From: Bifidobacterium breve
GTDB lineage: Bacteria > Actinomycetota > Actinomycetes > Nanopelagicales > Nanopelagicaceae
Assembly: GCA_945869505.1 (NCBI GenBank)
Contig: CAMBOZ010000011.1
Coordinates: forward strand, 1 to 27,125
Length of the DNA: 27,125 nucleotides
Direction of reading: 5' to 3'
Part shown: positions 6,932-14,180 of the stretch, one piece after another
Position numbering within the stretch: the stretch's first letter is position 1
Layout of the letters: every line of letters begins with the position of its first letter
Position numbers and translations under genes: made by a program
Notes under the pieces: generated by a model
What the model saw: only the letters and a program-made list of their open reading frames with translations
The model's database searches: none
Told to the model about the DNA's origin: nothing

Positions 6932-8206
6932 TTAAAGGCCTCCCAAACCTAGTAATTCTTCGCGTAAAACCGCCTTTTTTCGTGGTTTACCAAGCGGCTC
7001 ACCAGCGGCTACTTCTGCCGCATTAATCGCTTCCCAATGTGATTGCGAAACAAATTTTTTCTCTTTGAGTAAATCGCTAACATCGCCTTTATTTTTCGCT
7101 GACTTTAAATCTTCAACTAAAAGCTTCATCACATCTGATGCATCAGATTTATTGGTACCGATTACTCCAGATGGACCGCGCTTGGCCCAGCCGACAACAA
7201 AAAGATTCTCTTTGACGCGGCCATCGGTGTTTACAACTTTGCCGTTTTGGTAAGGGATGCCGGGGATGCTGGCAGCTTCATAACCAATAGCTGTAATGAC
7301 AAGACCACATTTAACTGTAAATTTTTCGCCGCTTCCGGTCTTTTGGAAAATAACTTCTTCCACCTTGTCAGCGCCTTTGATTTCAACTGGTGTCGCTAAG
7401 AACTGAAATTTCATTGTGCGATCGTGGCTGGTGGGTTCTTTTTCGGAAATCAGTAGCATCGCATCAAGATTGCTTTTGGTATCTTTTTCAATAGCATCGC
7501 CGGTGCGCGTAATTGCGGCCTCGATATCAGATTTATTAATAAGAACATTTGTGTGTTCTAGTTTGGGAAGTTCGCGAAGTTCAGGTGAGGTAAAAGCTGC
7601 GTGCTCTGGTCCGCGTCGTGCGCTAATTACCACTTCACGAATCGCTGATTCTTTTAGCGCATCAATTGCGTGATCTGCGGTATCTGTTGGGTCTAACTCA
7701 CTTGGCTCAAGAGCCAACATTCGGGCTACATCCATTGCAACATTGCCCGCGCCGATTACAACGGCAGTTTCGCAATTAAGTGGCACATCAACGCCGTGGA
7801 AATCTGGATGAGCGTTATACCAAGGTACAAATTCAGCAGCAGAAAGCGAGCCAGGTAGATCTTCGCCTGGAATGCCAAGCTTTTTACCCACAGCAGAACC
7901 AGTTGCGATCACTACAGCGTCATACATATCTTGCAACTGTTCAATTGAGATATCGGTACCGAGTTCGACTCCACCGAATAAACGGAAATTTCCAGCCGTT
8001 GCTACCTTCTCGAAGACCTTAGAAACAGTCTTAATTTTTGGGTGATCTGGCGCAACTCCGCTGCGTACCAAACCCCAAGGAGTGGGAAGGCGTTCGATCA
8101 TATCGATCGTAAATTGCAACTCTTCGGTCTGTAAATTCTGAAGGGCTTGCGCCGCAAAGTAGCCGGCTGGACCTGCACCAACGATCGCTACTTTATAAGA
8201 CGTCAT
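6932..8206 (-). CDS. fprA: Ferredoxin/adrenodoxin-type NADP+ reductase (FprA)
   Basis: A 424-residue flavoprotein. The FAD motif VAIVGAGPAGYFAAQAL lies at the N-terminus. LPTPWGLVRSGVAPDHPKIK is the signature of mycobacterial FprA and mitochondrial adrenodoxin reductases. The NADP-binding motif is VIGAGNVAMDVAR, and GWAKRGPSGVIGTNKSDA near the end covers the FAD and NADP ring contacts. Length is slightly shorter than typical (about 450). It moves electrons between NADPH and ferredoxin in the cytoplasm, serving ferredoxin-dependent enzymes. It lies 29 nt after a glycosyltransferase gene and need not be functionally linked to it. There is no clear Shine-Dalgarno; TAGACT lies 5 nt before the ATG, so a leaderless message is possible. 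Confidence 0.93.
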   Translation of the reverse strand: MTSYKVAIVGAGPAGYFAAQALQNLQTEELQFTIDMIERLPTPWGLVRSGVAPDHPKIKTVSKVFEKVATAGNFRLFGGVELGTDISIEQLQDMYDAVVIATGSAVGKKLGIPGEDLPGSLSAAEFVPWYNAHPDFHGVDVPLNCETAVVIGAGNVAMDVARMLALEPSELDPTDTADHAIDALKESAIREVVISARRGPEHAAFTSPELRELPKLEHTNVLINKSDIEAAITRTGDAIEKDTKSNLDAMLLISEKEPTSHDRTMKFQFLATPVEIKGADKVEEVIFQKTGSGEKFTVKCGLVITAIGYEAASIPGIPYQNGKVVNTDGRVKENLFVVGWAKRGPSGVIGTNKSDASDVMKLLVEDLKSAKNKGDVSDLLKEKKFVSQSHWEAINAAEVAAGEPLGKPRKKAVLREELLGLGGL

Positions 8207-8235
8207 AGTTAAGTCTATTCATACGAGATGCCATA

Positions 8236-9000
8236 CTAAAACTTTCCAATAACAAAGTTAGCAAAGTTCTTAAAGCCGCCGAACTTTCGATAATTCTTTA
8301 AGTAGAAACCGGCGCGAATCAATGGGGCTAACGCACCGAATACTCGCTGAAACACAAGTGCGCGCACTCGCAAATCTGGCTCTGTCCCCCAACGACTCCC
8401 CGAACTCTCTTCAGAGTGGATAGCAATCGTGATTGGCAAGAACGTGGCTGATCCACCCGCCTTGAGCAGATCGGTAATAAATATGTATTCATCGCCTAGG
8501 TAATTCTCCACACCAGCGCCAAAATTCTCATCGAAGGCAACTTTTTTACTTCTTACGCTATCTACGCGCACGATCATTTCGATTGTTCCCGCTTTGGCAG
8601 AGTTAAATCGGGTTAATTTCTCTGCCTTCTTTGGATAAACCTTACGCAGTTTCCCATCAGCATCACTCACTTGGGCAAGAACTAGATCACAGTTCGGATT
8701 TGCCTCTAAATACGAAATTGCGAACTCTATCCCTTTGCCGATAAATTCAATGTCATCGTCAGCAAATAATAGATACTTGGTTTTCGTACTTCTTAATACT
8801 GTATTCCGACTCTTTGTCACACCTTTTTCGTTAGTTGTTACAGAGTTAAATTCGAAATTGGTGGGTAGTGAAAATTCAATATTGCTTGGATTCTGAATAG
8901 ATATAAAGATCTCGTGCGGTAAATCTACTTTTGACGGTGTTATATTCTTCACTCGATCGGCAAGAGTCGAGTAACCGATCGTAAGTAGTTTTTCTGCCAT
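8236..9000 (-). CDS. GT2-like (GT-A fold) glycosyltransferase
   Basis: A 254-residue cytoplasmic protein. The N-terminal half shows the usual GT2 order: alternating strands, then KGVTKSRNTVL (binding-loop type), then YLLFADDDIEF with an acidic DDD motif (81-83) for metal and nucleotide-sugar binding. A later LGDEYIFITDLLKAGG resembles the acceptor-side ED segment. It probably adds a sugar to a surface glycan or glycolipid; donor and acceptor are unknown. It follows the membrane-protein gene by 12 nt on the same strand, suggesting an operon. No membrane segment is obvious, though the C-terminus is aromatic and basic and may touch the membrane. No strong ribosome-binding site is seen. Confidence 0.75.
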   Translation of the reverse strand: MAEKLLTIGYSTLADRVKNITPSKVDLPHEIFISIQNPSNIEFSLPTNFEFNSVTTNEKGVTKSRNTVLRSTKTKYLLFADDDIEFIGKGIEFAISYLEANPNCDLVLAQVSDADGKLRKVYPKKAEKLTRFNSAKAGTIEMIVRVDSVRSKKVAFDENFGAGVENYLGDEYIFITDLLKAGGSATFLPITIAIHSEESSGSRWGTEPDLRVRALVFQRVFGALAPLIRAGFYLKNYRKFGGFKNFANFVIGKF

Positions 9001-9012
9001 TAGATTCTAGGC

Positions 9013-9783
9013 TTACTCGCTGTTTGTGCGCGCTCTTGCAAATCTCATCAAGGCGGTTGCAATATTGGAGAAATTAGAATTTTGCATTTTTAGACCAAAG
9101 AAGAGCACGATTGTGTTCGAGGTACTGATTCCGCCAATATAGCTGAGATAAATTAAAACTCCCAAGAGAACCAACGTAGCAATCCCAGATATAAGGATTC
9201 CTATTTCTCCGGATTTGATTCGTGTGCCGATACGCACAGCATTTGTGATCTGTTCCTTATTTTTTCTTGCTGTTACAAAGCCACGCTGTGCATCAATCTG
9301 GCTACTAAACAACTTACCGTAAACTTGAAAGATCGCTAGAACTATGAGGATGTTTATAACTGCGAATTGCCAACTTAAATATGCGAAGAAAAGTATCACC
9401 ACACCCAGCTGGGTTATGGTGCTAAGAATGTTTGTTAACTCAAAGGCCAGAGACCAGCGCCAGTTCTCCTTTGCGGTAGGGACATCAGCGCTTGAAGCCT
9501 TGAAGGCGTTATCGAAGAATCTGACCTTATAGATGCGCTGGAGAAAGTGCCCTGCTTTGGTGATACCAAAAAATAGGAAAAACCCAATTACTAAAATAAT
9601 TAATTGTGAGCTGCTCATAGTCTTTTCAAAGCCAATTATTTTTGTGAATAGCTTTGCGACTGCGAGTTCGGATACAGAAATCGTGGCGGCGATGAGAACT
9701 AAACCTAAAAGAATGTATCGATCTCTGGTTGTTGTGAATAAAGCCTTGACGGCATATATCAACTCTTTGGCCACTATCAGCAT
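9013..9783 (-). CDS. ABC-exporter-like transmembrane-domain protein lacking an ATPase domain
   Basis: A 256-residue membrane protein with about five to six hydrophobic stretches (roughly residues 23-45, 59-82, 110-130, 132-156, 196-216 and 218-232). Long amphipathic connectors between them recall the helices of type-I ABC exporters. No Walker A, signature or Walker B motif follows: the frame stops where the nucleotide-binding domain would begin, and the next gene is a glycosyltransferase. It could be a stand-alone membrane partner, a remnant of a flippase such as PglK/MsbA, or an unrelated fold. Context suggests surface-glycan export or assembly. Function is not assigned. The start is ATG 9783, with AATAAT exactly 6 nt upstream and GAGGA further out. 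Confidence 0.6.
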   Translation of the reverse strand: MLIVAKELIYAVKALFTTTRDRYILLGLVLIAATISVSELAVAKLFTKIIGFEKTMSSSQLIILVIGFFLFFGITKAGHFLQRIYKVRFFDNAFKASSADVPTAKENWRWSLAFELTNILSTITQLGVVILFFAYLSWQFAVINILIVLAIFQVYGKLFSSQIDAQRGFVTARKNKEQITNAVRIGTRIKSGEIGILISGIATLVLLGVLIYLSYIGGISTSNTIVLFFGLKMQNSNFSNIATALMRFARARTNSE

Positions 9784-9890
9784 TACTTAATTATTCCTCA
9801 AGTTGGAAGAGGTTACAATTTCAGCGTTACGTCCCGTAGTTATAGAAACCACAATATCTATAGGCGTTTGCGGAACGATATTTACCTTCA

Positions 9891-9931
9891 TAAGCGGTAA
9901 TCTATCGTGCTGAAGCGTCACTTAAGCGGTA
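9891..9931. repeat. Two direct repeats TAAGCGGTA in a divergent promoter region
   Basis: TAAGCGGTA occurs at 9891-9899 and 9923-9931, 32 nt apart start to start (about three helical turns). They sit in the 168-nt gap between the divergent membrane-protein and fusion-protein genes, together with a 6-bp inverted repeat TATAGA/TCTATA at 9841-9862. Spacing and place suit regulator binding sites, which is an inference. Confidence 0.45.
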
Positions 9932-9951
9932 GTTAGGTCGAGAAGGTAGAT

Positions 9952-11706
9952 ATGGCGAACCAAGTCGTAACAAACGCAATCGTTTGCTCCTTTTATACAG
10001 GCGATGAATATTACAAGGGCCACGCCGCCAGACTTAAGGCTAATCTCGAATCACTTGGTATTCCTTATGAATTACGTGAGATCGCAAAGCAACCGGGTGA
10101 TGATTGGGCAGATATTTGTCGCAAGAAAGTTGGATTTATCGCGGAAGTTTGTGCCACCAATCCCGATAAGAAAGTTTTCTGGATAGATGTTGACTGCGAA
10201 ATTTTCTCTCTGCCAGATTTCGTTCTCAATTCAACCGCAGATGTAATTGGATTCCAACGCGGATTTAGTACTCCCGCAAGTATCGGTTATGAAAACCGAA
10301 GCCGTTTTTGGGAGCCTTGCTTCTGGGGGATTAATACAACTGCGCCCGCTAGGCGAATGGTTGCCGCAGCCGCAGAATTTGAAGCGGTAGCGACAGTTAA
10401 AGCGACAGATGACTTCTTCTTTGAGGCCGCTTGGCGAGCTGTTTCGCCGCTTATGACCTTCCAAATTATCCCTTCAAATTGCGCCGTTGATAAAGGTAGA
10501 GGTTCTCTTGAAGGGCATGAAGCGTTCTTTAGATTTGGATCTAGCGGACAAGTTGATAACTTCAAGAAAAAGGTTCAGCAACATAAAGGAAAAAGAAAAA
10601 GGAAGCTTGGGCCAAAGCGCCGAATTCTAGAATTCGCCAAGATGGTAGAAGAAAAACTGCCAGAAGACTTATCGGCTAAAACGCGCTCACTAGTAGATGC
10701 AGCAGGAATAACAGGATTTTTGACTAGTAAGAAACACAATGATTTAAGCAGCAAGCTTGTTGCACAGATTCTCGCCGCCGGTAAATCGGGGGATGCAGAA
10801 AAATTCAACAGCTCCATCACGCTCTTGCAGGGCACTTCATTGCCAAATAGAAATGAAAGTGCTGCAATTAAGGCGGCTTCAACCTTCTTGAGTTACTCAT
10901 CAAAGCCGGAGACTAAGAAGATTTATCTCTCCTGGTGGGAAAATCCATACCCAGGTAACTATGGTGACTGGCTCACGCCCTACATTTTTAGCCATTACAC
11001 GAGCAGCAGAATCTTCTTCCACAATTTAACGAGCCGCTCGACTAAGAAACATATAGTTAGTCTCGGTTCCGTAGGTCGATTTATAAAAGGTAACTCAATT
11101 GTGGTTGGCACTGGAGTGAGCTCTTTCAAGCACGCTCTCAATCCAAAGGCGGATTACATCTCGGTGCGAGGTCCACATACCGCTGATTTGCTTGTTCAAT
11201 CAGGTGGGCCAAAAGTCGAAAACTTTGGTGATCCAGGAATAGTGCTATCAAGAATTTTGCCACTGACCCGAGGTGCAACAAACGGAAGAGTCGCTCTTGT
11301 GCGCCACTACACGCATCTGCAAGCGCCTGTAATCCTCCCAAATAACTTTGACGAGTTGTCCGTCCAACTTTCGCATCCTGATGACATCGTCGCCTTCATT
11401 AAGAAACTTAATGAATATGACAGCGTTGTAACGAGTGCCATGCACGTACTAATCACTTGTCAGAGTTATGGAATTCCTTGCGCACTCGTAGTATTTAAAG
11501 GATTTGAAGAATATGTGCACGGAGATGGAATCAAATATATTGATTACGCTTTAGGTGCAGGCGTAAAGGCTATTAGCCCAACACCTATAGATCCAAAGTT
11601 GGATTGGAATGAGATAAAACCGCTAATTGAAACAATCCAGGTATCAGATTCGAAAATTGCAGAAGTCGAAGCAGCAATCAAAGAAGCGTTGCGAAGAGTT
11701 CAATAA
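9952..11706 (+). CDS. Two-domain protein: glycosyltransferase-like N-terminus plus polysaccharide pyruvyltransferase-like C-terminus
   Basis: A 584-residue protein. Residues 1-200 look like a GT-A-type nucleotide-sugar transferase: AIVCSFYTGDEYY at the start, then VFWIDVDCEIF with a DxD motif (79-81). A strongly basic linker (205-225) and a helical stretch follow. From about 322 the C-terminal domain matches the polysaccharide pyruvyltransferase/ExoV family: NPYPGNYGDWLTPYIF (331-346), YISVRGPHT (402-410), NFGDPGI (424-430) and TSAMHVLITCQSYGIPCALV (494-513). Members of that family add pyruvate ketals to sugars of exopolysaccharides or wall glycans. The combination suggests one protein that adds and decorates a sugar at the inner membrane. 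AGAAGG lies 5 nt before ATG 9952. Specificities are unknown. Confidence 0.78.
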   Translation: MANQVVTNAIVCSFYTGDEYYKGHAARLKANLESLGIPYELREIAKQPGDDWADICRKKVGFIAEVCATNPDKKVFWIDVDCEIFSLPDFVLNSTADVIGFQRGFSTPASIGYENRSRFWEPCFWGINTTAPARRMVAAAAEFEAVATVKATDDFFFEAAWRAVSPLMTFQIIPSNCAVDKGRGSLEGHEAFFRFGSSGQVDNFKKKVQQHKGKRKRKLGPKRRILEFAKMVEEKLPEDLSAKTRSLVDAAGITGFLTSKKHNDLSSKLVAQILAAGKSGDAEKFNSSITLLQGTSLPNRNESAAIKAASTFLSYSSKPETKKIYLSWWENPYPGNYGDWLTPYIFSHYTSSRIFFHNLTSRSTKKHIVSLGSVGRFIKGNSIVVGTGVSSFKHALNPKADYISVRGPHTADLLVQSGGPKVENFGDPGIVLSRILPLTRGATNGRVALVRHYTHLQAPVILPNNFDELSVQLSHPDDIVAFIKKLNEYDSVVTSAMHVLITCQSYGIPCALVVFKGFEEYVHGDGIKYIDYALGAGVKAISPTPIDPKLDWNEIKPLIETIQVSDSKIAEVEAAIKEALRRVQ

Positions 11707-11717
11707 AAGCAGAGGCA

Positions 11718-11767
11718 AGGAGGTTTTCACTCCTAAAGGCTTAATCCGTTAAGTGGTTTTAAAACCA
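11718..11767. repeat. Three back-to-back inverted repeats in a convergent intergenic gap
   Basis: The 97-nt gap between convergent genes holds three small dyads: AGGAG/CTCCT with a 7-nt loop (11718-11734), CTTAA-TCCG-TTAAG (11740-11753) and the perfect palindrome TGGTTTTAAAACCA (11754-11767). A T9 run follows at 11797-11805, inside the end of the opposite gene, but no GC-rich stem abuts it. Transcript ending for one or both genes is the likely role; none is a textbook terminator. Confidence 0.4.
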
Positions 11768-11803
11768 TCATTGACCGCAGGGTAAATCTTAATATCTTTT
11801 TTT

Positions 11804-12259
11804 TTAATCTTTCTTTGATTTTTTCTCCATTAAAGACCCAATAAATAATAAAAATACTAGAAGGAAGGCTAGCCAGTTCAAGCTTTCCCCCGGTGGCGGA
11901 CCATCTGTTGTCAAGGGTTTGATCTGACCCGAGATAAATCGCATGATTGGATCCATAGCGAGCGTAAGCAATATCAGCGGTAAAAATCCAGGATAACGAA
12001 GGAAAAGCACAGATAAAAGAACGGCAAGAATCAGTTGAATCGCTCCCCATTGATGGAAGATTGCGACGATGTTATCTCCGCCTTCAACCGATAAATCAAT
12101 TCCTGCGATGCTATTTGCTCCACCGTCAGATGAGAAAAGATGGATACAGCTTCGCACAATTGTTAAAAGTAGAAAAAGCCCACTTGCGATGCGTATTGCC
12201 CGATAGCCATTGAAAGATGATGGATCTCTTGGAAGTACTTTCTTTAAATCGATATTCAT
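11804..12259 (-). CDS. Hypothetical four-helix membrane protein
   Basis: A 151-residue protein that I cannot place in a named family. It has a polar N-terminus with ARG/LYS residues, about four hydrophobic segments (residues 22-42, 68-86, 87-106 and 128-143) and a lysine-rich tail, KKSKKD. A loop after the first helix (SSDGGANSIAGIDLSVEGGD) is likely outside the membrane, and a PPPGES loop precedes the last helix. The start is well supported by AGGAGA about 5 nt upstream of ATG 12259. It begins 8 nt after the LmeA-like gene, so the two are probably co-transcribed and may share an envelope role. The A-rich 3' end of the gene gives the T run seen on the plus strand. Confidence 0.75.
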   Translation of the reverse strand: MNIDLKKVLPRDPSSFNGYRAIRIASGLFLLLTIVRSCIHLFSSDGGANSIAGIDLSVEGGDNIVAIFHQWGAIQLILAVLLSVLFLRYPGFLPLILLTLAMDPIMRFISGQIKPLTTDGPPPGESLNWLAFLLVFLLFIGSLMEKKSKKD

Positions 12260-12267
12260 AAAATCTC

Positions 12268-12945
12268 CTAGAGCGATAGAGCAAGGTTATCTAAATTAAT
12301 ATTTTTTCCTTGGAAACTAACTGAGAGTCCTTCAGCGCTTATTGTTACAGATTTCACTTTTAAGCCTGTCGGAATAGTAAGGTTTTTTGCGGTGCGGCTC
12401 TTGATTTGCTCCTGAATGTCTGCGGGCAAAGAAGAGGTTGGGATTGGGCCGCCCATCACCGAAACGCTTTTAATTTGGAAATAAATCTGACCATTTAAAT
12501 ACTCTGGAACGAGTAAGGCCTTTCCAACTCCGCCAGCTCCTACCGATATCTGCAAGGCGTCATCAATTATTTCCGCATCGTTGAAACCAGACTCAGCTAG
12601 TAACCGAGCAATCGGTACCGTTGATGTGATCTCTAAAGATCCAATCTGAGTTGGTTGGGATTTACTAATATCCTTCGCTGAAATTGTAAGCGAGGTTTTT
12701 CTATCGCTCCCCTTTAGCGTGTATTCATCAATCTCTATGTTTATCGTTTTAATCGAATCTGATTTTATGTTGTTGGGTAAATCTCTGAAAGGTATAGATG
12801 CGCTAATTCCCGAAGCACTTGGTAGCTTCTCCTTTACGCGAATTTCAATCTTTGATGAAACGGCATTTTCGGCTGTAATTGCAGCCGCGGCTATAAGGAC
12901 AAATACAGATGTAGTTGAGATCAAGGTTAACTTTTTACGGTTCAT
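12268..12945 (-). CDS. LmeA/DUF2993-family envelope lipid-binding protein
   Basis: A 225-residue protein with an uncleaved anchor or signal sequence at residues 1-27 (basic MNRKKL, then hydrophobic STTSVFVLIAAAAI). The mature part fits DUF2993: an early ENAVSSKIEIRVKEKL helix, then PFRDLP, then a repetitive beta-strand region, ending with IPTGLKVKSVTISAEGLSVS, which matches the family's conserved 'P.G..v.sV.v...Gl.v' close. In mycobacteria LmeA is a periplasmic phospholipid-binding protein affecting mannan length; the role here is by analogy only. It lies between tRNA-Ser(GCU) and the small membrane-protein gene, with an 8-nt gap to the latter. No Shine-Dalgarno is clear at the chosen ATG. 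Confidence 0.78.
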   Translation of the reverse strand: MNRKKLTLISTTSVFVLIAAAAITAENAVSSKIEIRVKEKLPSASGISASIPFRDLPNNIKSDSIKTINIEIDEYTLKGSDRKTSLTISAKDISKSQPTQIGSLEITSTVPIARLLAESGFNDAEIIDDALQISVGAGGVGKALLVPEYLNGQIYFQIKSVSVMGGPIPTSSLPADIQEQIKSRTAKNLTIPTGLKVKSVTISAEGLSVSFQGKNINLDNLALSL

Positions 12946-13003
12946 TCGTGGGAGACTACATAAGTAACATTAATAATCGCTGAGAATGGACAAAGTGTGA
13001 ATC

Positions 13004-13095
13004 TGGCGGAGACGAGGAGATTTGAACTCCTGAAGGCGATTAAACCTTACCTCGTTAGCAGTGAGGCGCACTCGACCGGGCTATGCGACGTCTCC
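13004..13095 (-). tRNA. tRNA-Ser (anticodon GCT)
   Basis: On the minus strand a class II tRNA of 92 nt, including an encoded CCA. The acceptor GGAGACG pairs fully with CGTCTCC, the discriminator is G (a serine identity base), the anticodon loop CTGCTAA gives GCT, and there is a long variable arm. The last anticodon-stem pair (31-39) reads A-C instead of a Watson-Crick pair. The 3' CCA is present at 13004-13006. Confidence 0.96.
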
Positions 13096-13125
13096 AAGTA
13101 CAGGTGAGAGTTTACAGGTAGTTGG

Positions 13126-14118
13126 CTATCGAGTGAAACGCTTCTCCTGCATTATCGCGTCCCAAATAACGGCTTGCGCGGCAAGGGCATCCTGAGAATT
13201 TTGCGCCTGATTGAGGGCGTTGATATCTATACGATCGCAGACTTCTTCAAGATAGGTAATGACTTCAATGCTGCGAGTAAGTGCGCGCACTGGATCTTCG
13301 CGGAATGGGAATTGATCAAGTAAAACAGGATCAGTCCAATTAATACTGCGAAGCGCCAACATATATTCGATAGTTTCAAATAAATGCACTGATGCAACAG
13401 GCAGATCATCATCCCAGCCGCGCCAGTTATCGTTTAGCTCAGCACTGACTAACTTGCCGTGGCGATGAATCAGCAGAAGCGATTCAGCAGGTGTTTCTTG
13501 CGCCATAAGTGAATGTCCAAAGTCCATAACAATTCCGACGTTATCGACTTTCATCTCGCCAATTGCAAGAAGAGTTTTGGCTGCTGTTGCAAGAGTCATG
13601 CGAACGCGTGGTTCTTTGCATTTGTATTCGATCGCAAATTGCACCTTAGGGTTTTCATTTGCTAAATCGCGGATACCGTTGATTGTGTAATCCCAGATCT
13701 GTAAATAATTTGCTTGAAGTGGGAAATCAAAACCATCTTGGCCCGGCCAAAACTTAACGTAGGTTGCGCCTAAGATTTCAGCGGCAGCAATTGCTTCGCG
13801 CACGCGATCTTTAGTTTGGGAGCGCAGTTTGGTATCAGGATTTGTGAACGAGCCTTTTACATATTCGCGCATATAAATATGAGGAGTTGTTGCGCGACAA
13901 ATAAGGCCGTTATCATCGAGCATCTTCTTAATTTCAACTGCTGTGCGCTCTGGAATATCAAAAGGCACATTTATATCTAGGTGCTTCAGGCCGGGAACTT
14001 TGGCGGCATCTTCAATCATCTGTTGGCTAGTGCGAGTCGGTCCGTAACCATCTCCTGCATAACGGTCAACGAATTGGCCGAACGCCCAGATACCTGCGCC
14101 GTAAGTTAGTTTTCCCAT
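13126..14118 (-). CDS. RhaI-like/xylose-isomerase-like TIM-barrel sugar isomerase
   Basis: A 330-residue TIM-barrel protein. Likely metal and substrate residues are Glu164 in AIEYKCKEPR, Asp199 and His202 in VMDFGHS, and the AELNDNWRGWDDDL stretch (226-239). The last resembles the FHFNDSKYGDDDL segment of Pseudomonas-type L-rhamnose isomerase, with Glu227 where that enzyme has His. It is shorter than RhaI (about 430) or XylA (about 390-440). It should interconvert an aldose and a ketose. Downstream of a sugar kinase and a split transketolase, it would supply the ketose for phosphorylation. D-apiose, D-xylose or a related sugar are candidates. AGAAGG lies about 5 nt before ATG 14118, and 62 nt separate it from the kinase stop. 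Confidence 0.78.
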   Translation of the reverse strand: MGKLTYGAGIWAFGQFVDRYAGDGYGPTRTSQQMIEDAAKVPGLKHLDINVPFDIPERTAVEIKKMLDDNGLICRATTPHIYMREYVKGSFTNPDTKLRSQTKDRVREAIAAAEILGATYVKFWPGQDGFDFPLQANYLQIWDYTINGIRDLANENPKVQFAIEYKCKEPRVRMTLATAAKTLLAIGEMKVDNVGIVMDFGHSLMAQETPAESLLLIHRHGKLVSAELNDNWRGWDDDLPVASVHLFETIEYMLALRSINWTDPVLLDQFPFREDPVRALTRSIEVITYLEEVCDRIDINALNQAQNSQDALAAQAVIWDAIMQEKRFTR

Positions 14119-14180
14119 TTTTGCCTTCTCTCTCGTCTTATCTTGAAATCTTATGAGTTAAAGCCTTTGCTGGATAGCCT

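Noticed and set aside
11733..12050. 105-residue minus-strand frame inside the membrane-protein gene
   Set aside because: It is an out-of-frame shadow of the 11804-12259 gene, which has a strong ribosome-binding site and membrane-protein character.
12967..12993. Possible promoter for the LmeA-like gene (TTGTCC and TAATGT, minus strand)
   Set aside because: The spacer is only 15 nt and both boxes are imperfect; plausible by position but too weak to list as a feature.
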